A stretch of 64,000 nt of DNA. Origin: Kuenenia sp039794105 (GTDB lineage: Bacteria > Planctomycetota > Brocadiia > Brocadiales > Brocadiaceae). The stretch lies in NCBI RefSeq assembly GCF_039794105.1, contig NZ_JBDIWA010000009.1, forward strand, positions 1 through 64,000, in the 5' to 3' direction. A program made the position numbers and the translations under genes. The stretch's first letter is position 1; each line of letters starts with the position of its first letter. The notes under the pieces were generated by a model, which was not told the DNA's origin, made no database searches, and was given only the letters and a program-made list of their open reading frames with translations. This document shows positions 1 to 9,084 of this stretch, piece after piece.

Positions 1-1754
1 TGCAGGAAGAAGCAGGCCAGCTCTTCAGAGATATTGCAATTGCGGTAACCTGCGCCGTAGGATTAAGTTTCTTCGTTTCTGTTTTTGTGATCCCCATGTT
101 TTCGGAACAACTGTTTCGAAGGTTAAAAGTAAAAACAAAATCATTCGCCGGGCCGGGTGTGCTTCTGAAAGCAGGTGCGTTTTTTCAGAAAATAATCATG
201 GCGTTAGTGTCATTCGCAATTAAGGAGGGGAAAACCAGAATAGCAACTATTTTAACCCTTACCGCGTTTTCAGTTATTGCATCAATACTCTTATTGCCAA
301 AGATGGAGTATCTTCCACAGGGAAACAGGAATCTTGTTATGAGCATACTCGTACCTCCTCCCGGCCTCTCTTACAAAGAAAGAATGGACATTGGCAGGCA
401 CATAGCCAATCAGCTTGGTCCTTACATGCAGAAAGATCATAACGGATTCCCCGGAATAAGTGATGTGTTTTATATCGGGGCGGACAGAAGTATGATTTTT
501 GGCGCAAAATGCATGCATGAAGAACGCGCCGGAGAACTAGTGCCTTTGTTTATGCAAACAATCCAATCCATTCCCGGGATGTACGGTGTAAGCATGCAGG
601 CTGGCATTTTTGAAACAGGTATTGGGGAAGGGCGTACCATCGAAGTGGATATCAGCGGCAGCGATATTCATCAAATTGTACAAGTGTCAGGAACCATGTT
701 CGGAATGATAAAGAAAGAACTTCCTGACGCCCAGATCAGGCCGATACCCTCACTCGAAATCCTTTTTCCCGAGTTAAAAATAGTGCCATCAAGAGACCGC
801 CTCATGGCTGCGGGGATGAATACTAATGAACTTGGCATTGCCCTGGACATACTGATGGATGGAAGGAAGATCGGATATTATAAACAAGAAGGGCAAAAAA
901 AGATTGACCTTATCGTTAAGGCGTCTGATGAAACTATTCATACACCAGAAATATTATATAACGCGCTCATTTCTCTTCCCAATAGATCTGTAGTGCCGGT
1001 ATATTCCCTCTCTCAGCTTCAGCGAACAACCGGCATTACTCAAATCCGGCACCTGGAAAGGGACCGTACAATAACACTCCAGGTGACCCCTCCCGAAACG
1101 ATTCCTCTGCAGGAAGCAATGGAGATCATTGACGGGACGGTGTTGCAAACACTAAAAGAACAGGACATGCTTCAGGGGGTAACCATAAGATTGTCCGGTG
1201 CGGCGGATAAACTTACCACAACAAGAAAAGCGCTGCAATGGAATTTTGCCCTTGCAATTGTTATTACGTATTTATTAATGTCCGCCTTATTCGGGAACTT
1301 TATCTACCCCTTAATTATCATGTTTACCATTCCTCTTGCCGCAGCAGGGGGTTTTATCGGGCTTAGATTGGTCAATGCATGTATTGCCTTACAGCCTTTT
1401 GACATTTTGACCATGCTAGGCTTTGTAATTCTTATCGGTGTTGTTGTTAATAACGCTATTCTCATTGTATATCAGGCGCTGAATAATGTTCGTTTTCAGG
1501 GGATGAACTATCATGACGCCGTAATTGAGTCAACGAGGACAAGGTTAAGGCCGATATTTATGAGTGCATTTACCAGTATATTCGGCATGCTTCCCCTTGT
1601 CATCGCGCCAGGCCCAGGTTCTGAATTATACAGAGGATTGGGTAGTGTAATGCTTGGCGGGCTGGCATTTTCGACAATTTTTACTATCTTCATCATCCCC
1701 GCCATTCTCATGTTTGCCATAAGAATGGAAAAGACGGAGAATACGCAAAGCTGA
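1..1754 (+). CDS. RND efflux transporter permease, C-terminal half (5' end outside window)
   Basis: The reading frame is already open at base 3 and runs about 580 codons to a TGA, so this is the C-terminal part of a protein of roughly 1030 residues. The first visible residues (EEAGQLFRDIAIAV...) match the helix that closes the first transmembrane half of RND inner-membrane pumps. A large periplasmic loop follows, then a hydrophobic block (GFVILIGVVVNNAILIVYQALNN) and the usual RLRPIFMSA...GMLPLV segment near the end. RND pumps are proton-driven and work with a periplasmic adaptor and a TolC-type channel; a TolC homologue lies downstream on the same strand, with an IS66 remnant between them. 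Substrate cannot be told. A GTG at 87 is an internal codon, not the start. Confidence 0.93.
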   Translation, partial: QEEAGQLFRDIAIAVTCAVGLSFFVSVFVIPMFSEQLFRRLKVKTKSFAGPGVLLKAGAFFQKIIMALVSFAIKEGKTRIATILTLTAFSVIASILLLPKMEYLPQGNRNLVMSILVPPPGLSYKERMDIGRHIANQLGPYMQKDHNGFPGISDVFYIGADRSMIFGAKCMHEERAGELVPLFMQTIQSIPGMYGVSMQAGIFETGIGEGRTIEVDISGSDIHQIVQVSGTMFGMIKKELPDAQIRPIPSLEILFPELKIVPSRDRLMAAGMNTNELGIALDILMDGRKIGYYKQEGQKKIDLIVKASDETIHTPEILYNALISLPNRSVVPVYSLSQLQRTTGITQIRHLERDRTITLQVTPPETIPLQEAMEIIDGTVLQTLKEQDMLQGVTIRLSGAADKLTTTRKALQWNFALAIVITYLLMSALFGNFIYPLIIMFTIPLAAAGGFIGLRLVNACIALQPFDILTMLGFVILIGVVVNNAILIVYQALNNVRFQGMNYHDAVIESTRTRLRPIFMSAFTSIFGMLPLVIAPGPGSELYRGLGSVMLGGLAFSTIFTIFIIPAILMFAIRMEKTENTQS

Positions 1755-1781
1755 TCGTGCCGTTTATTTATCGCTTTTATG

Positions 1782-2849
1782 GTATCTATTCAGCGAAAAT
1801 AATTTAGAATTTACTTGACAGATAATATGAGAAAAGCAGGTAGCAAGGATGGTTAGCGATATATAGGGTTGCAGATGCGGTCACCGCAGTCCATAGGAAG
1901 TCTTTACAAAGAGAGGCGTGGGGTCTGTTCAGTGATAGAATTTCGAGCCTTTGTGGTGTGTTATAGAGCGAAAGAAAAGGGTGAAAAAACCTGTGGTATA
2001 ATAGATGCAGTAGATAATTTCAGGCTAATTATACAGGTATCATCCATTGACGATAGAGAATATAGACGTAGACGCAACACTCCGGAAAGTAGAGAAGCTA
2101 CTTTCTGAAGAGAAAGGGCTGTCACCGGCGGTGAGGTCAATGATAGAGTTGTTGGTATTATCGATAACACTGCTGGCAGGACGTCTGAACCGGAACAGCC
2201 GCAACAGCAGCAAGCCGCCCTCAAGTGATCCGAATCGCAAGAGAGAAAGCAAGGCGAAGGGTGAAAGGAAGGCAGGCGGGCAAAATGGCCGTGATGGAGT
2301 AACGCTCAAAAAGGTAGACAATCCTGATGAGGTGGAAGTAATAAAAGTAGACCGGAGGAAGTATCCGCGCAGCAAATACAAGGTGGTAGGTTACGAAGCA
2401 CGCCAGGTGTTTGATATAAAGATTTCGCGTGTAGTAACGGAGTATCGTGCAGAGGTAGTTGAAGATGCGAAAGGGAATCGGATTGTAGCGTCATTTCCGG
2501 AAGGGGTAACAAAGGCGGTGCAGTATGGTCCGGATTTGAAACGGAATCTTCTGGAACGATTGAGGAAGTATGAGGGTGATGTGCTGAGGTTTATGGACAA
2601 TAAAAATGTCCCCTTTACGAACAATTTGGCAGAAAACGATATCAGGATGACGAAGGTTCAGCAGAAGATATCTGGCTGTTTTCGTTCTTTGGAGGGAGCG
2701 AAAATTTTCTGCCGCATTCGTAGTTATCTCTCGACCTGTCGAAAACAAGGGGTAAATTTGAGCCGGGCATTACAGATGCTATTCCGTGGTGAATTGCCTG
2801 ATTTTGCTAGCTCGTAGCGACAGTGGGTGAAAATACGCTGAATAGATAC
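1782..2849 (+). mobile_element. IS66-family element, internally deleted, with terminal inverted repeats
   Basis: A 14-bp perfect inverted repeat (GTATCTATTCAGCG at 1782-1795, its complement at 2836-2849) encloses a shortened IS66-type transposase gene. IS66 elements are normally about 2.5 kb or more; this one is about 1.07 kb because the middle of the transposase is missing. No 8-bp target duplication is visible (CTTTTATG on the left, AACATTTT on the right), so it is probably old or rearranged. It separates the RND permease from the tolC-like gene. The tip differs at two bases from the related 128-bp MITE at 48364-48491 (GTATCTATTCAGCG against GTAACTATTCAGCG/GTAGCTATTCAGCG). Confidence 0.75.
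2047..2817 (+). pseudogene. IS66 transposase with large in-frame internal deletion
   Basis: Residues 1-165 match the N-terminal part of IS66 transposases, including the GRLNRNSRNSSKPPSSD segment and a VGYEARQVFDI stretch. From about residue 166 the protein jumps directly to the C-terminal part (NNLAENDIRM...SYLSTCRKQG). The middle, which carries the first two catalytic aspartates of the DDE domain, is gone; only the terminal Glu segment (NLAEND) remains. At 256 aa it is about half the usual 500 aa. The join lies near base 2543 and keeps the frame. The start is a TTG. The product cannot be an active transposase; the element could only move in trans. Confidence 0.85.
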
Positions 2850-2910
2850 AACATTTTAGTTTTTCGAAAAAGCAGAATGCTCTTTCCCAAGTTCCACAAA
2901 CTGGGTCAAA

Positions 2911-2992
2911 TGTTCAATATTCAATTCTCAATTCTCAATTCTCAAATTGTTGCTCATTTGCCTCTATTCTTTTACATTGAACATTGAATATT
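2911..2992. repeat. Dispersed repeat with 7-bp units, copy 1
   Basis: An 82-bp block with CAATTCT units at the left, a unique core (TTGCTCATTTGCCTCTATTC) and CATTGAA units at the right. The same block recurs at 33478-33552 with different numbers of 7-bp units: two fewer CAATTCT, one more CATTGAA. It lies between the IS66 remnant and tolC. The rest of 2850-3123 shows no gene. Confidence 0.85.
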
Positions 2993-3123
2993 AATTTTTA
3001 AAAAGGTACTATGGCGCAGTTTTCACAGATACAAATATCAATTCCGGGGCATTGCTTCCCGGGAAATTCATTTGATGTAAATGACAATGTTAAGGGAAAG
3101 TTTTAATAGTTAATGGGGATATT

Positions 3124-4788
3124 ATGCGAAGAAGAAATATATTTGACAAAATAGCAGCAGTCGTGCGTGGGACAGAGAAAAGATTTACAGAAAAGCCATG
3201 CCTATTTACGGCACTTTATCGTTTGCTCATCGTGTCAGCCCTTTTTTTTTGCAACGGAAGGATGGTCTTCGGAGAGGCAAAAAACGTGGACGAGAAATTG
3301 CCTCAGGCGGTATTGTCTTCATCAGTTGAAATGCATTCAAATCTGAAGTTTATGAATATCGGCCTGAAAGACAGCATTGTATATGCATTAAAAAATAATT
3401 TTGATATTGAGATATCACGGTTAGATACGAAGGCAAGAGGCCACGACATTGCAATAGAAAAGTCAGTATTTGATCCTACCTTAGAGATAACAGGAGGCAT
3501 TGATAATAGAAAAATACCCATCAACAGCGTACTGGTAAGTGGAGAAACCACTACCGAGATAACTCCTTTTGTTTCTGAAGGAAAGACGGGGAATGCTGTC
3601 TTACGATCCCTGATACCTACAGGCGCGACTCTTTCTTTAGAATACAATTTATTTCGGGAATTTGTAGATCCGCAGGCGTTTACGTTGCTTACTCCAACGT
3701 ATGAAAATTACATAGAAGCAAAGATTACGCAGCCTTTGTTAAAAGGAGCCGGCTGGTTTTATAACAGGAGCCCCATTTATATTGCCAGAAATAATAAAAA
3801 GATATCAATTGCACAATTTAAAAGCACTGCTATTGAGGTTTCTAATGCTGTTCAAGAGGCCTATTGGAATTTCGTAAAGGCAATTGAGGACTTGAAAGTA
3901 GCAAAAAAATCCCTGGAACGAGCGGAAGATTTACTGCGGAAGAATAAAATAGAGGTAGAATCAGGAACCCTTGCACCCATCGAAATTATTGAAGCAGAAT
4001 CGGGGGTGGCGTCACGGGTTGAAGCAATAATTTCCGCTGAAAATACAATCAGAGACAAAGAAGATGAATTGAAAAGGATTATGAATCTAGCAGACAGTGA
4101 AATTATTTCTGATGTGGAAATTGTTCCCGTTGACAAACCAACATTCGAGCCGAAAGAAGTTCCGCTGAAAGAGACTATTAAAATTGCAATGGAGAAGCGT
4201 CCTGAATTAAAGGAATTGCAAATAGAGGTCGAAAATGCAGGCATGGAAGTAAGAAGGAAAAAAAATGAACTGTTTCCCCAATTAGATCTTACCGGTGGAG
4301 TTCGTTATTCAGGGCTTGGGGGTACCCCTGATGGTGCACATGACTCTACATTTTCAGAGGATTTTCAGGGAGAATTTATCACACTGACCCTTGAAATTCC
4401 TATCGGTAACAGGGCAGCCAGAAATGACTACAAAAAAGCAAAACTTGGTAAAGAACAGTCTGCCCTGAATGTGAAAAAGAAAGAACTGGATATTGTTGTA
4501 GAGGTGAGAGGGTCTGTTCGTGAAGTAATGACGAACATTGAAAGGGTTATGGCCACCAGAAAGGCGAGGGAATTAGCACAAAAAAGACTGGAAGTCGAAG
4601 AAAAGAAATATAGCGTGGGACGATCAACCAGTCTGGAAATTCTCCGTGCCCAGGAGGATTTAGCTACCGCAGAAGGGAATGAAACAAAGGCGCTCACTGA
4701 TTATGAAATATCTCGTGGTAGTCTCGAAGCAGCAAAAGGAACGATTCTCGATGCCTATAATATTCAGGTAGAAGAGGACATTACATGA
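3124..4788 (+). CDS. TolC family outer membrane efflux protein
   Basis: This 554-aa protein has a hydrophobic segment at about residues 33-45 consistent with a long signal peptide, then two copies of the TolC-type helical repeat. The helical parts contain typical sequences such as IEVESGTLAPIEIIEAESGVASR in the first half and KYSVGRSTSLEILRAQEDLATAE in the second, the conserved turn where these proteins load the periplasmic tunnel. TolC-like proteins form trimeric outer-membrane channels for RND or ABC export. The RND permease gene upstream on the same strand suggests a shared pump, though an insertion remnant and repeats now separate them. The ATG at 3124 follows TAATGGGGATATT, a weak ribosome site. 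Confidence 0.9.
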   Translation: MRRRNIFDKIAAVVRGTEKRFTEKPCLFTALYRLLIVSALFFCNGRMVFGEAKNVDEKLPQAVLSSSVEMHSNLKFMNIGLKDSIVYALKNNFDIEISRLDTKARGHDIAIEKSVFDPTLEITGGIDNRKIPINSVLVSGETTTEITPFVSEGKTGNAVLRSLIPTGATLSLEYNLFREFVDPQAFTLLTPTYENYIEAKITQPLLKGAGWFYNRSPIYIARNNKKISIAQFKSTAIEVSNAVQEAYWNFVKAIEDLKVAKKSLERAEDLLRKNKIEVESGTLAPIEIIEAESGVASRVEAIISAENTIRDKEDELKRIMNLADSEIISDVEIVPVDKPTFEPKEVPLKETIKIAMEKRPELKELQIEVENAGMEVRRKKNELFPQLDLTGGVRYSGLGGTPDGAHDSTFSEDFQGEFITLTLEIPIGNRAARNDYKKAKLGKEQSALNVKKKELDIVVEVRGSVREVMTNIERVMATRKARELAQKRLEVEEKKYSVGRSTSLEILRAQEDLATAEGNETKALTDYEISRGSLEAAKGTILDAYNIQVEEDIT

Positions 4789-4796
4789 TGTAAGGC

Positions 4797-4875
4797 ACAT
4801 AGAAGAATTTAATGTGCCTGTAATTGTCCTTTCTGCCAAGGCGAGAAATCCTAAGATTCCTCACTTCGCTCAGTC
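4797..4875. repeat. 79-bp dispersed repeat, copy 1 (second copy at 56322-56400)
   Basis: Starts nine bases after the tolC stop. It matches 56322-56400 at 73 of 79 positions with no gaps. Both copies are open in the same frame and translate to similar peptides (EEFNVPVIVLSAK here, EEFNMPVIVISAK there). The right part contains a GAGAAATCCTAAGATTCCTC hairpin-like motif. The remainder of 4876-5009 holds nothing recognisable. Confidence 0.85.
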
Positions 4876-5009
4876 TCCAGCAAAGATAAGGAACGGTATG
4901 TAAGGATCTGGATAGTTTCCCGAAAAATACCTTCTTTAAATGATGCGTTGAAAAAAACGGGGGTAAGGTTTTGAAGGACATTTGAGCAGGGATATGCATT
5001 TTAAATAAA

Positions 5010-5095
5010 TGCCAGAGGTGGGACTCGAACCCACACCACCGGTGAAGATGACCAGATTTTGAGTCTGGCGTGTCTGCCAATTCCACCACTCTGGC
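5010..5095 (-). tRNA. tRNA-Leu (anticodon CAA)
   Basis: On the minus strand the sequence folds as a class II tRNA of 86 nt. The 7-bp acceptor stem pairs GCCAGAG with CTCTGGC and the discriminator is A. The anticodon stem CCAGA/TCTGG closes the loop CTCAAAA, giving anticodon CAA (reads UUG). A long variable arm is present, and the T arm is GTGGG-TTCGAGT-CCCAC. CCA is not encoded after the discriminator, so it must be added after transcription. Confidence 0.95.
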
Positions 5096-5204
5096 ATTAT
5101 TTAATCCAGTATAATATTTTCCCGTAAATTATCAATGGATATTTTTTGTTTTGTGCACTTAGATTGCTTCGTCAGAATCCTTTCCGGTTTGACCGTAACC
5201 CCCT

Positions 5205-6026
5205 CTATTGCTCCATAGGTTTTTTATAATACTGCATCGCCTCGGGTATTTTTTCTCTTATCTTCCTTATTCTGGTATCGTCAGAAGGATGGGTGCTCAT
5301 AAATTCAGGAACTGTTTCGCCATTCTTCGTATCTGCCATTCTCTGCCAGAAGTCTACCGCATGATGAGGGTCGTATCCCGCCATAGCCATAAAAATCAGC
5401 CCAAGATGGTCTGCCTCGCTTTCATGAAGGCGACTATAAGGAAGCATTACGCCGTATTGACTGCCATACCCATATGCGGCGGAAACAACTTGTTTTGTCA
5501 TATCCGATTTGCCGCTTAAAGCAACAGAAAGCGCTGTTTCTCCCATTTGTGCCATTAATTCCTGACTCATTCGTTCATTACCATGTTTTGCAACTGCATG
5601 CGCCACCTCATGTCCCATAACCACCGCGAGGCCGTTTTCATCTTTTGTTACCGGCAATATTCCCGTATATACCACTACTTTTCCGCCTGGCATTGCCCAG
5701 GCATTCACATCGTTACTTTCCACAAGATTAAATTCCCATGCATAATCCTTTAACTCATGAGACATGTTGTTTTGTGCAAAGTATTGCTCTACAGCGCCTT
5801 GTATCCTTTTCCCAACCTTTTCCACCATGTTGGATTCTTCCTGGTTTTTGCTCAACTCGTTGGTTTTAATAAATTCCTGATATTGTTGGAAACTCATGTT
5901 AAGCATTGTTGATTCGGGAATAAAGCTCACTTGTTTTCTGCCGGTGATGGGTACAGAACTACACGATAAACAAAAAAAGGAAATGAGTATTAAGAAATAA
6001 GAAATGGTTTTTTTCTGAAAGTGCAT
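5205..6026 (-). CDS. M48 family metalloprotease, lipoprotein
   Basis: This 273-aa protein starts with a lipoprotein signal peptide ending in the lipobox LSC (Cys22), so it is probably anchored in the envelope. The zinc-protease motif HEVAH lies at residues 139-143, and a downstream ESEAD segment near residue 205 supplies the third ligand, as in the M48/Oma1-like family. VNAWAMPGGKVVVYTGIL is the usual M48B block. Related periplasmic proteases degrade misfolded envelope proteins. It is a single-domain form without TPRs. It lies 17 bases after metG on the same strand and may be co-transcribed with metG and ricT. Confidence 0.92.
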   Translation of the reverse strand: MHFQKKTISYFLILISFFCLSCSSVPITGRKQVSFIPESTMLNMSFQQYQEFIKTNELSKNQEESNMVEKVGKRIQGAVEQYFAQNNMSHELKDYAWEFNLVESNDVNAWAMPGGKVVVYTGILPVTKDENGLAVVMGHEVAHAVAKHGNERMSQELMAQMGETALSVALSGKSDMTKQVVSAAYGYGSQYGVMLPYSRLHESEADHLGLIFMAMAGYDPHHAVDFWQRMADTKNGETVPEFMSTHPSDDTRIRKIREKIPEAMQYYKKPMEQ

Positions 6027-6043
6027 TTTGCTGCTCCTTGTTA

Positions 6044-7606
6044 TTAAACTTTATTATTCATCGCTATATTTCTCCCAGGATTTTCAGTTTCTTTTTCAAT
6101 CCTGGGGAACAATGGCTTCCCCTTTTTTACGATAACGCCGCTTTTTATGACCTGCTGATATTCCAGGCAAGGGGATTCATTGTTTTCCAGAATACCAAGT
6201 TGTTTTTGTATTTCAATACAGGTGTTTGGCATAAAAGGGTAAATAAATATTGAAATATCTTTGATTGCCTTTGCCAGCGAACTGATTATATTTTTCAGTT
6301 GAGGTCTGTAGGCGCTCGTTTTTGCAAGCACCCATGGTTTTTTTTCTTCAATACATTTATTTGCGCTTCCCACAAACTCCCAGATTGCTTCCAACGCTTT
6401 GCTAAATTGAAGATTGTCCAATTCCTTGTTTATTTTACTGCGGGTATTCTGAGAGATTTCCTTTAATACATCGTCTTTCTCTGAATATTCAGGTATTACT
6501 GCATCGAAATATTTTTCAATCATGGTGAGTGTACGTTGTAGCAGGTTACCCAGGTCATTGCCAAGGTCAGAATTAATCCTGTTTATTAAAGCGGTGTAGG
6601 AAAAATTGCCGTCGGATCCGAAAGGAACTTCTCTGAGGATGAAATACCGGTAAGCATCCGTACCATAGATTTGGATAATGTTTAATGGGTCTATTGCGTT
6701 TCCCAATGATTTGGAAATCTTTTGCCCTTCAATGGTCCACCAGCCGTGGGTAAAGATTTTAAAGGGTAATTCTATGTTTAATGACATAAGGATTGCCGGC
6801 CAGATTGCCCCATGAAACCACAAGATTTCTTTTCCTATGATATGTACATTTGCCGGCCAGTATTTCTGGAATAGCTCCATATCATCATCATAGCCCAGAG
6901 CCGTTATGTAGTTTAAAAGCGCGTCTATCCAAACATATATTGTGTGCATAGTATCCATGGGCACTTGAATTCCCCAGGTTACTGCAGATCTGCTTATGCT
7001 GATATCTTCAATATGAGAGGTTATTCTTTGGAGTATTTCATTTCTTCTTGATTCAGGTTGAATAAATTCCGGATGCTTATCATAGTGTTCAATAAGCGGT
7101 TTTTGATATTTTGATAACCGAAAGAAATAATTTTTTTCTTTTACTTTTTCTACATTGCGTTTGCATTCCGGACACCTTCCTTCGTCGAGTTGCGTTTCTG
7201 TCCAAAAGCTTTCACAGGGAACGCAGTATCTTCCTTCGTATTCTCCAAGGTAAATATCGTCGTTTTCGAATAACTTCTGAAATATCTTTTTGACACGTTT
7301 AACATGCCGTTCGTCGGTGGTGCGTATGAAGTCGTCGTTGGAAATATTGAGATTTTTCCACAGATCTTTGAACTTGCCTACAACCATATCGACAAAATCA
7401 TTAGGTGCTTTGTTGCAGGCTTCGGCGGCCTTTTGAATTTTCTGCCCATGTTCATCTGAACCGGTCAAAAAGAATACGTCATATTGCTGCAACCTTCTGT
7501 ACCGGGCTAAAACATCTGCGGCTATGGTAGTGTAAGAATGTCCGATATGAGGTATATCATTTACGTAATAGATAGGTGTGGTAAGATAAAAAGACTGCCT
7601 ACTCAT
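6044..7606 (-). CDS. metG: Methionine--tRNA ligase
   Basis: Class I aminoacyl-tRNA synthetase that charges tRNA-Met. The HIGH motif is in the segment NDIPHIGHSY near residue 20 and the KMSKS loop appears as KISKS (GQKISKSLGN) around residue 300. A zinc knuckle with CVPC and CPEC lies near residues 130-150. The anticodon-binding helical domain completes the protein; the C-terminal tRNA-binding extension of longer MetG forms is absent, giving about 520 aa. The ATG at 7606 is preferred over a GTG at 7612 because an AAAGAGGA ribosome site is better spaced to it. It overlaps the end of ricT by a few bases, which implies translational coupling. Confidence 0.97.
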   Translation of the reverse strand: MSRQSFYLTTPIYYVNDIPHIGHSYTTIAADVLARYRRLQQYDVFFLTGSDEHGQKIQKAAEACNKAPNDFVDMVVGKFKDLWKNLNISNDDFIRTTDERHVKRVKKIFQKLFENDDIYLGEYEGRYCVPCESFWTETQLDEGRCPECKRNVEKVKEKNYFFRLSKYQKPLIEHYDKHPEFIQPESRRNEILQRITSHIEDISISRSAVTWGIQVPMDTMHTIYVWIDALLNYITALGYDDDMELFQKYWPANVHIIGKEILWFHGAIWPAILMSLNIELPFKIFTHGWWTIEGQKISKSLGNAIDPLNIIQIYGTDAYRYFILREVPFGSDGNFSYTALINRINSDLGNDLGNLLQRTLTMIEKYFDAVIPEYSEKDDVLKEISQNTRSKINKELDNLQFSKALEAIWEFVGSANKCIEEKKPWVLAKTSAYRPQLKNIISSLAKAIKDISIFIYPFMPNTCIEIQKQLGILENNESPCLEYQQVIKSGVIVKKGKPLFPRIEKETENPGRNIAMNNKV

Positions 7607-8480
7607 GACCACAATCCTCTTTGCAGGATTGAAGACAATCGCTTTTCCCCTTCTGGGCGGGTGGTGCAGGTTTATTTTGTACCACCCTGGTTATCTCTTT
7701 GGTGGAAACTGTAAACCGGCTTCCGTTTTCCAATTCCACAGTAACCTGTTGCTGCAAAATATCGTGGTTGATTATTTCTCCAATGCCTTTTGCGGTTTTC
7801 ACGGAAGTTCCTTTTTTAGGAAGTCCCTGTTTTAACTCTTCATAAACGCGGTCCTCGTAGCGCAGACAACACATCAGCCGGCCACATCTCCCTGATATTT
7901 TAGAGGGGTCCAGGGTGGCTTTTTGGTTTTTTGCCATTTTCATCGTAACCGGTTCTAAGTTTTTCAGGAAAGACCGGCAGCATAGTTCCTGCCCGCAGTG
8001 TTCGTAATCCGCCAAAAGCCTTGCTTCATCGCGTACGCCAATTTGTTTCAACTCTATTCGCGCCTGATATTCTTTTGCAAGATCCTTTACCAGTTCTCTG
8101 AAATCAACGCGTCCATTGGCAAGAAAATAAAAAATGATTTTTTTACTCCCAAATAAGTGCTCTACGTATGCAAGTTTCATGAGGAGTTTATGTTCTTTCA
8201 TCTTCATTTGGCAAAATTTCGATTCACTTGGGATGGTTTCCTGGTCTATTTTTTTCTGCTTTTCTTTATCCTCCGGTGTTGCTTTTCGCAGTACTTCCCC
8301 AAGATATTCGACGGATGCATCATCTTCTATTTCACGTACTTTAGCAATAACAGTGCCAAATTCTATTCCTCTGTGAGAGCGGATGATCACCTCGTCACCC
8401 CTTTTTATTGAGTTCATTGGCGCAAAAAAATCTCCGGTATTTTTTAATACGCCGTATCGAATGGTTAAAATTTGTCGCAT
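7599..8480 (-). CDS. ricT: PSP1 domain protein, RicT/YaaT family
   Basis: This 293-aa protein carries the PSP1 C-terminal domain. Its cysteine pattern is characteristic: CGQELCCRSF and CGRCGRLMCCLRYE-type clusters around residues 160-210. In Bacillus RicT belongs to an iron-sulfur complex with RicA and RicF that affects RNA processing and development; the role outside Firmicutes is not settled. The extra C-terminal tail with four cysteines or histidines (CLQSCKEDCGHE) may bind metal. It is followed directly by metG, an arrangement found in several bacteria. The family call is firm; the function is only inferred. Confidence 0.9.
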   Translation of the reverse strand: MRQILTIRYGVLKNTGDFFAPMNSIKRGDEVIIRSHRGIEFGTVIAKVREIEDDASVEYLGEVLRKATPEDKEKQKKIDQETIPSESKFCQMKMKEHKLLMKLAYVEHLFGSKKIIFYFLANGRVDFRELVKDLAKEYQARIELKQIGVRDEARLLADYEHCGQELCCRSFLKNLEPVTMKMAKNQKATLDPSKISGRCGRLMCCLRYEDRVYEELKQGLPKKGTSVKTAKGIGEIINHDILQQQVTVELENGSRFTVSTKEITRVVQNKPAPPAQKGKSDCLQSCKEDCGHE

Positions 8481-9084
8481 ATAAATCTATCGGGGCAAAG
8501 CCTCGTACCTATAAAAAGTGTGTGAAACCACAGATTTTACGGATTACACAAATTATTGAGATTTTTCTTTGTGAAATCAGCGCAATATGCGGTACTCGTA
8601 ATTTTTTCTAAAACGTAACTCTTTTGTGAATATAAAACGCAGATACCGTTTTTAAATAGAAGTCTGCATTCCGCAATAATGAAACATCCATAGCCTTAAG
8701 GCGCAAATGGAATAAAATTTTCCGTATCACTTTAATTTTCTGGCAACAATTTCCCCTATTACGGAAACATTCAGGTAAAACGCATAAATATGAGTGAATA
8801 GTAGCAATTGCATTGCCTAATGTCAAGTTATAACGCTTTATTTGATTTTATGTAATTACTTAATAGAAACACACTTGCATTAATTATTTTAATTATGATA
8901 TGATAATTTTTCGTAAAAAAAACCTGCAATTTCACAACAACGGGATTTTCGGGGTTTTACCTTCTCGCACATGGGGAGTGGTATGCAATAGAGGGCAGTG
9001 CTATTGAATCACATATAGAAGAACGATTCGTGAATAGAAAGATGTGAGGAAAATGATTAGTGATTTTTTTGAGAGGAAACACAA
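8481..9084. other. Gene-free AT-rich intergenic region between divergent genes
   Basis: About 600 bases between ricT (minus) and the gene at 9085 (plus). It is AT-rich. Short frames such as 8608-8826 show no family resemblance and no ribosome site. Promoters for both neighbours must lie here, but no convincing hexamer pair could be singled out. Confidence 0.6.

Noticed and set aside
1869..2108. 79-codon frame in the left part of the IS66 remnant
   Set aside because: Overlaps the transposase start, resembles no IS66 accessory protein and has no support.
8608..8826. 72-codon minus-strand frame near ricT
   Set aside because: No ribosome site or recognisable motif; lies in AT-rich spacer.
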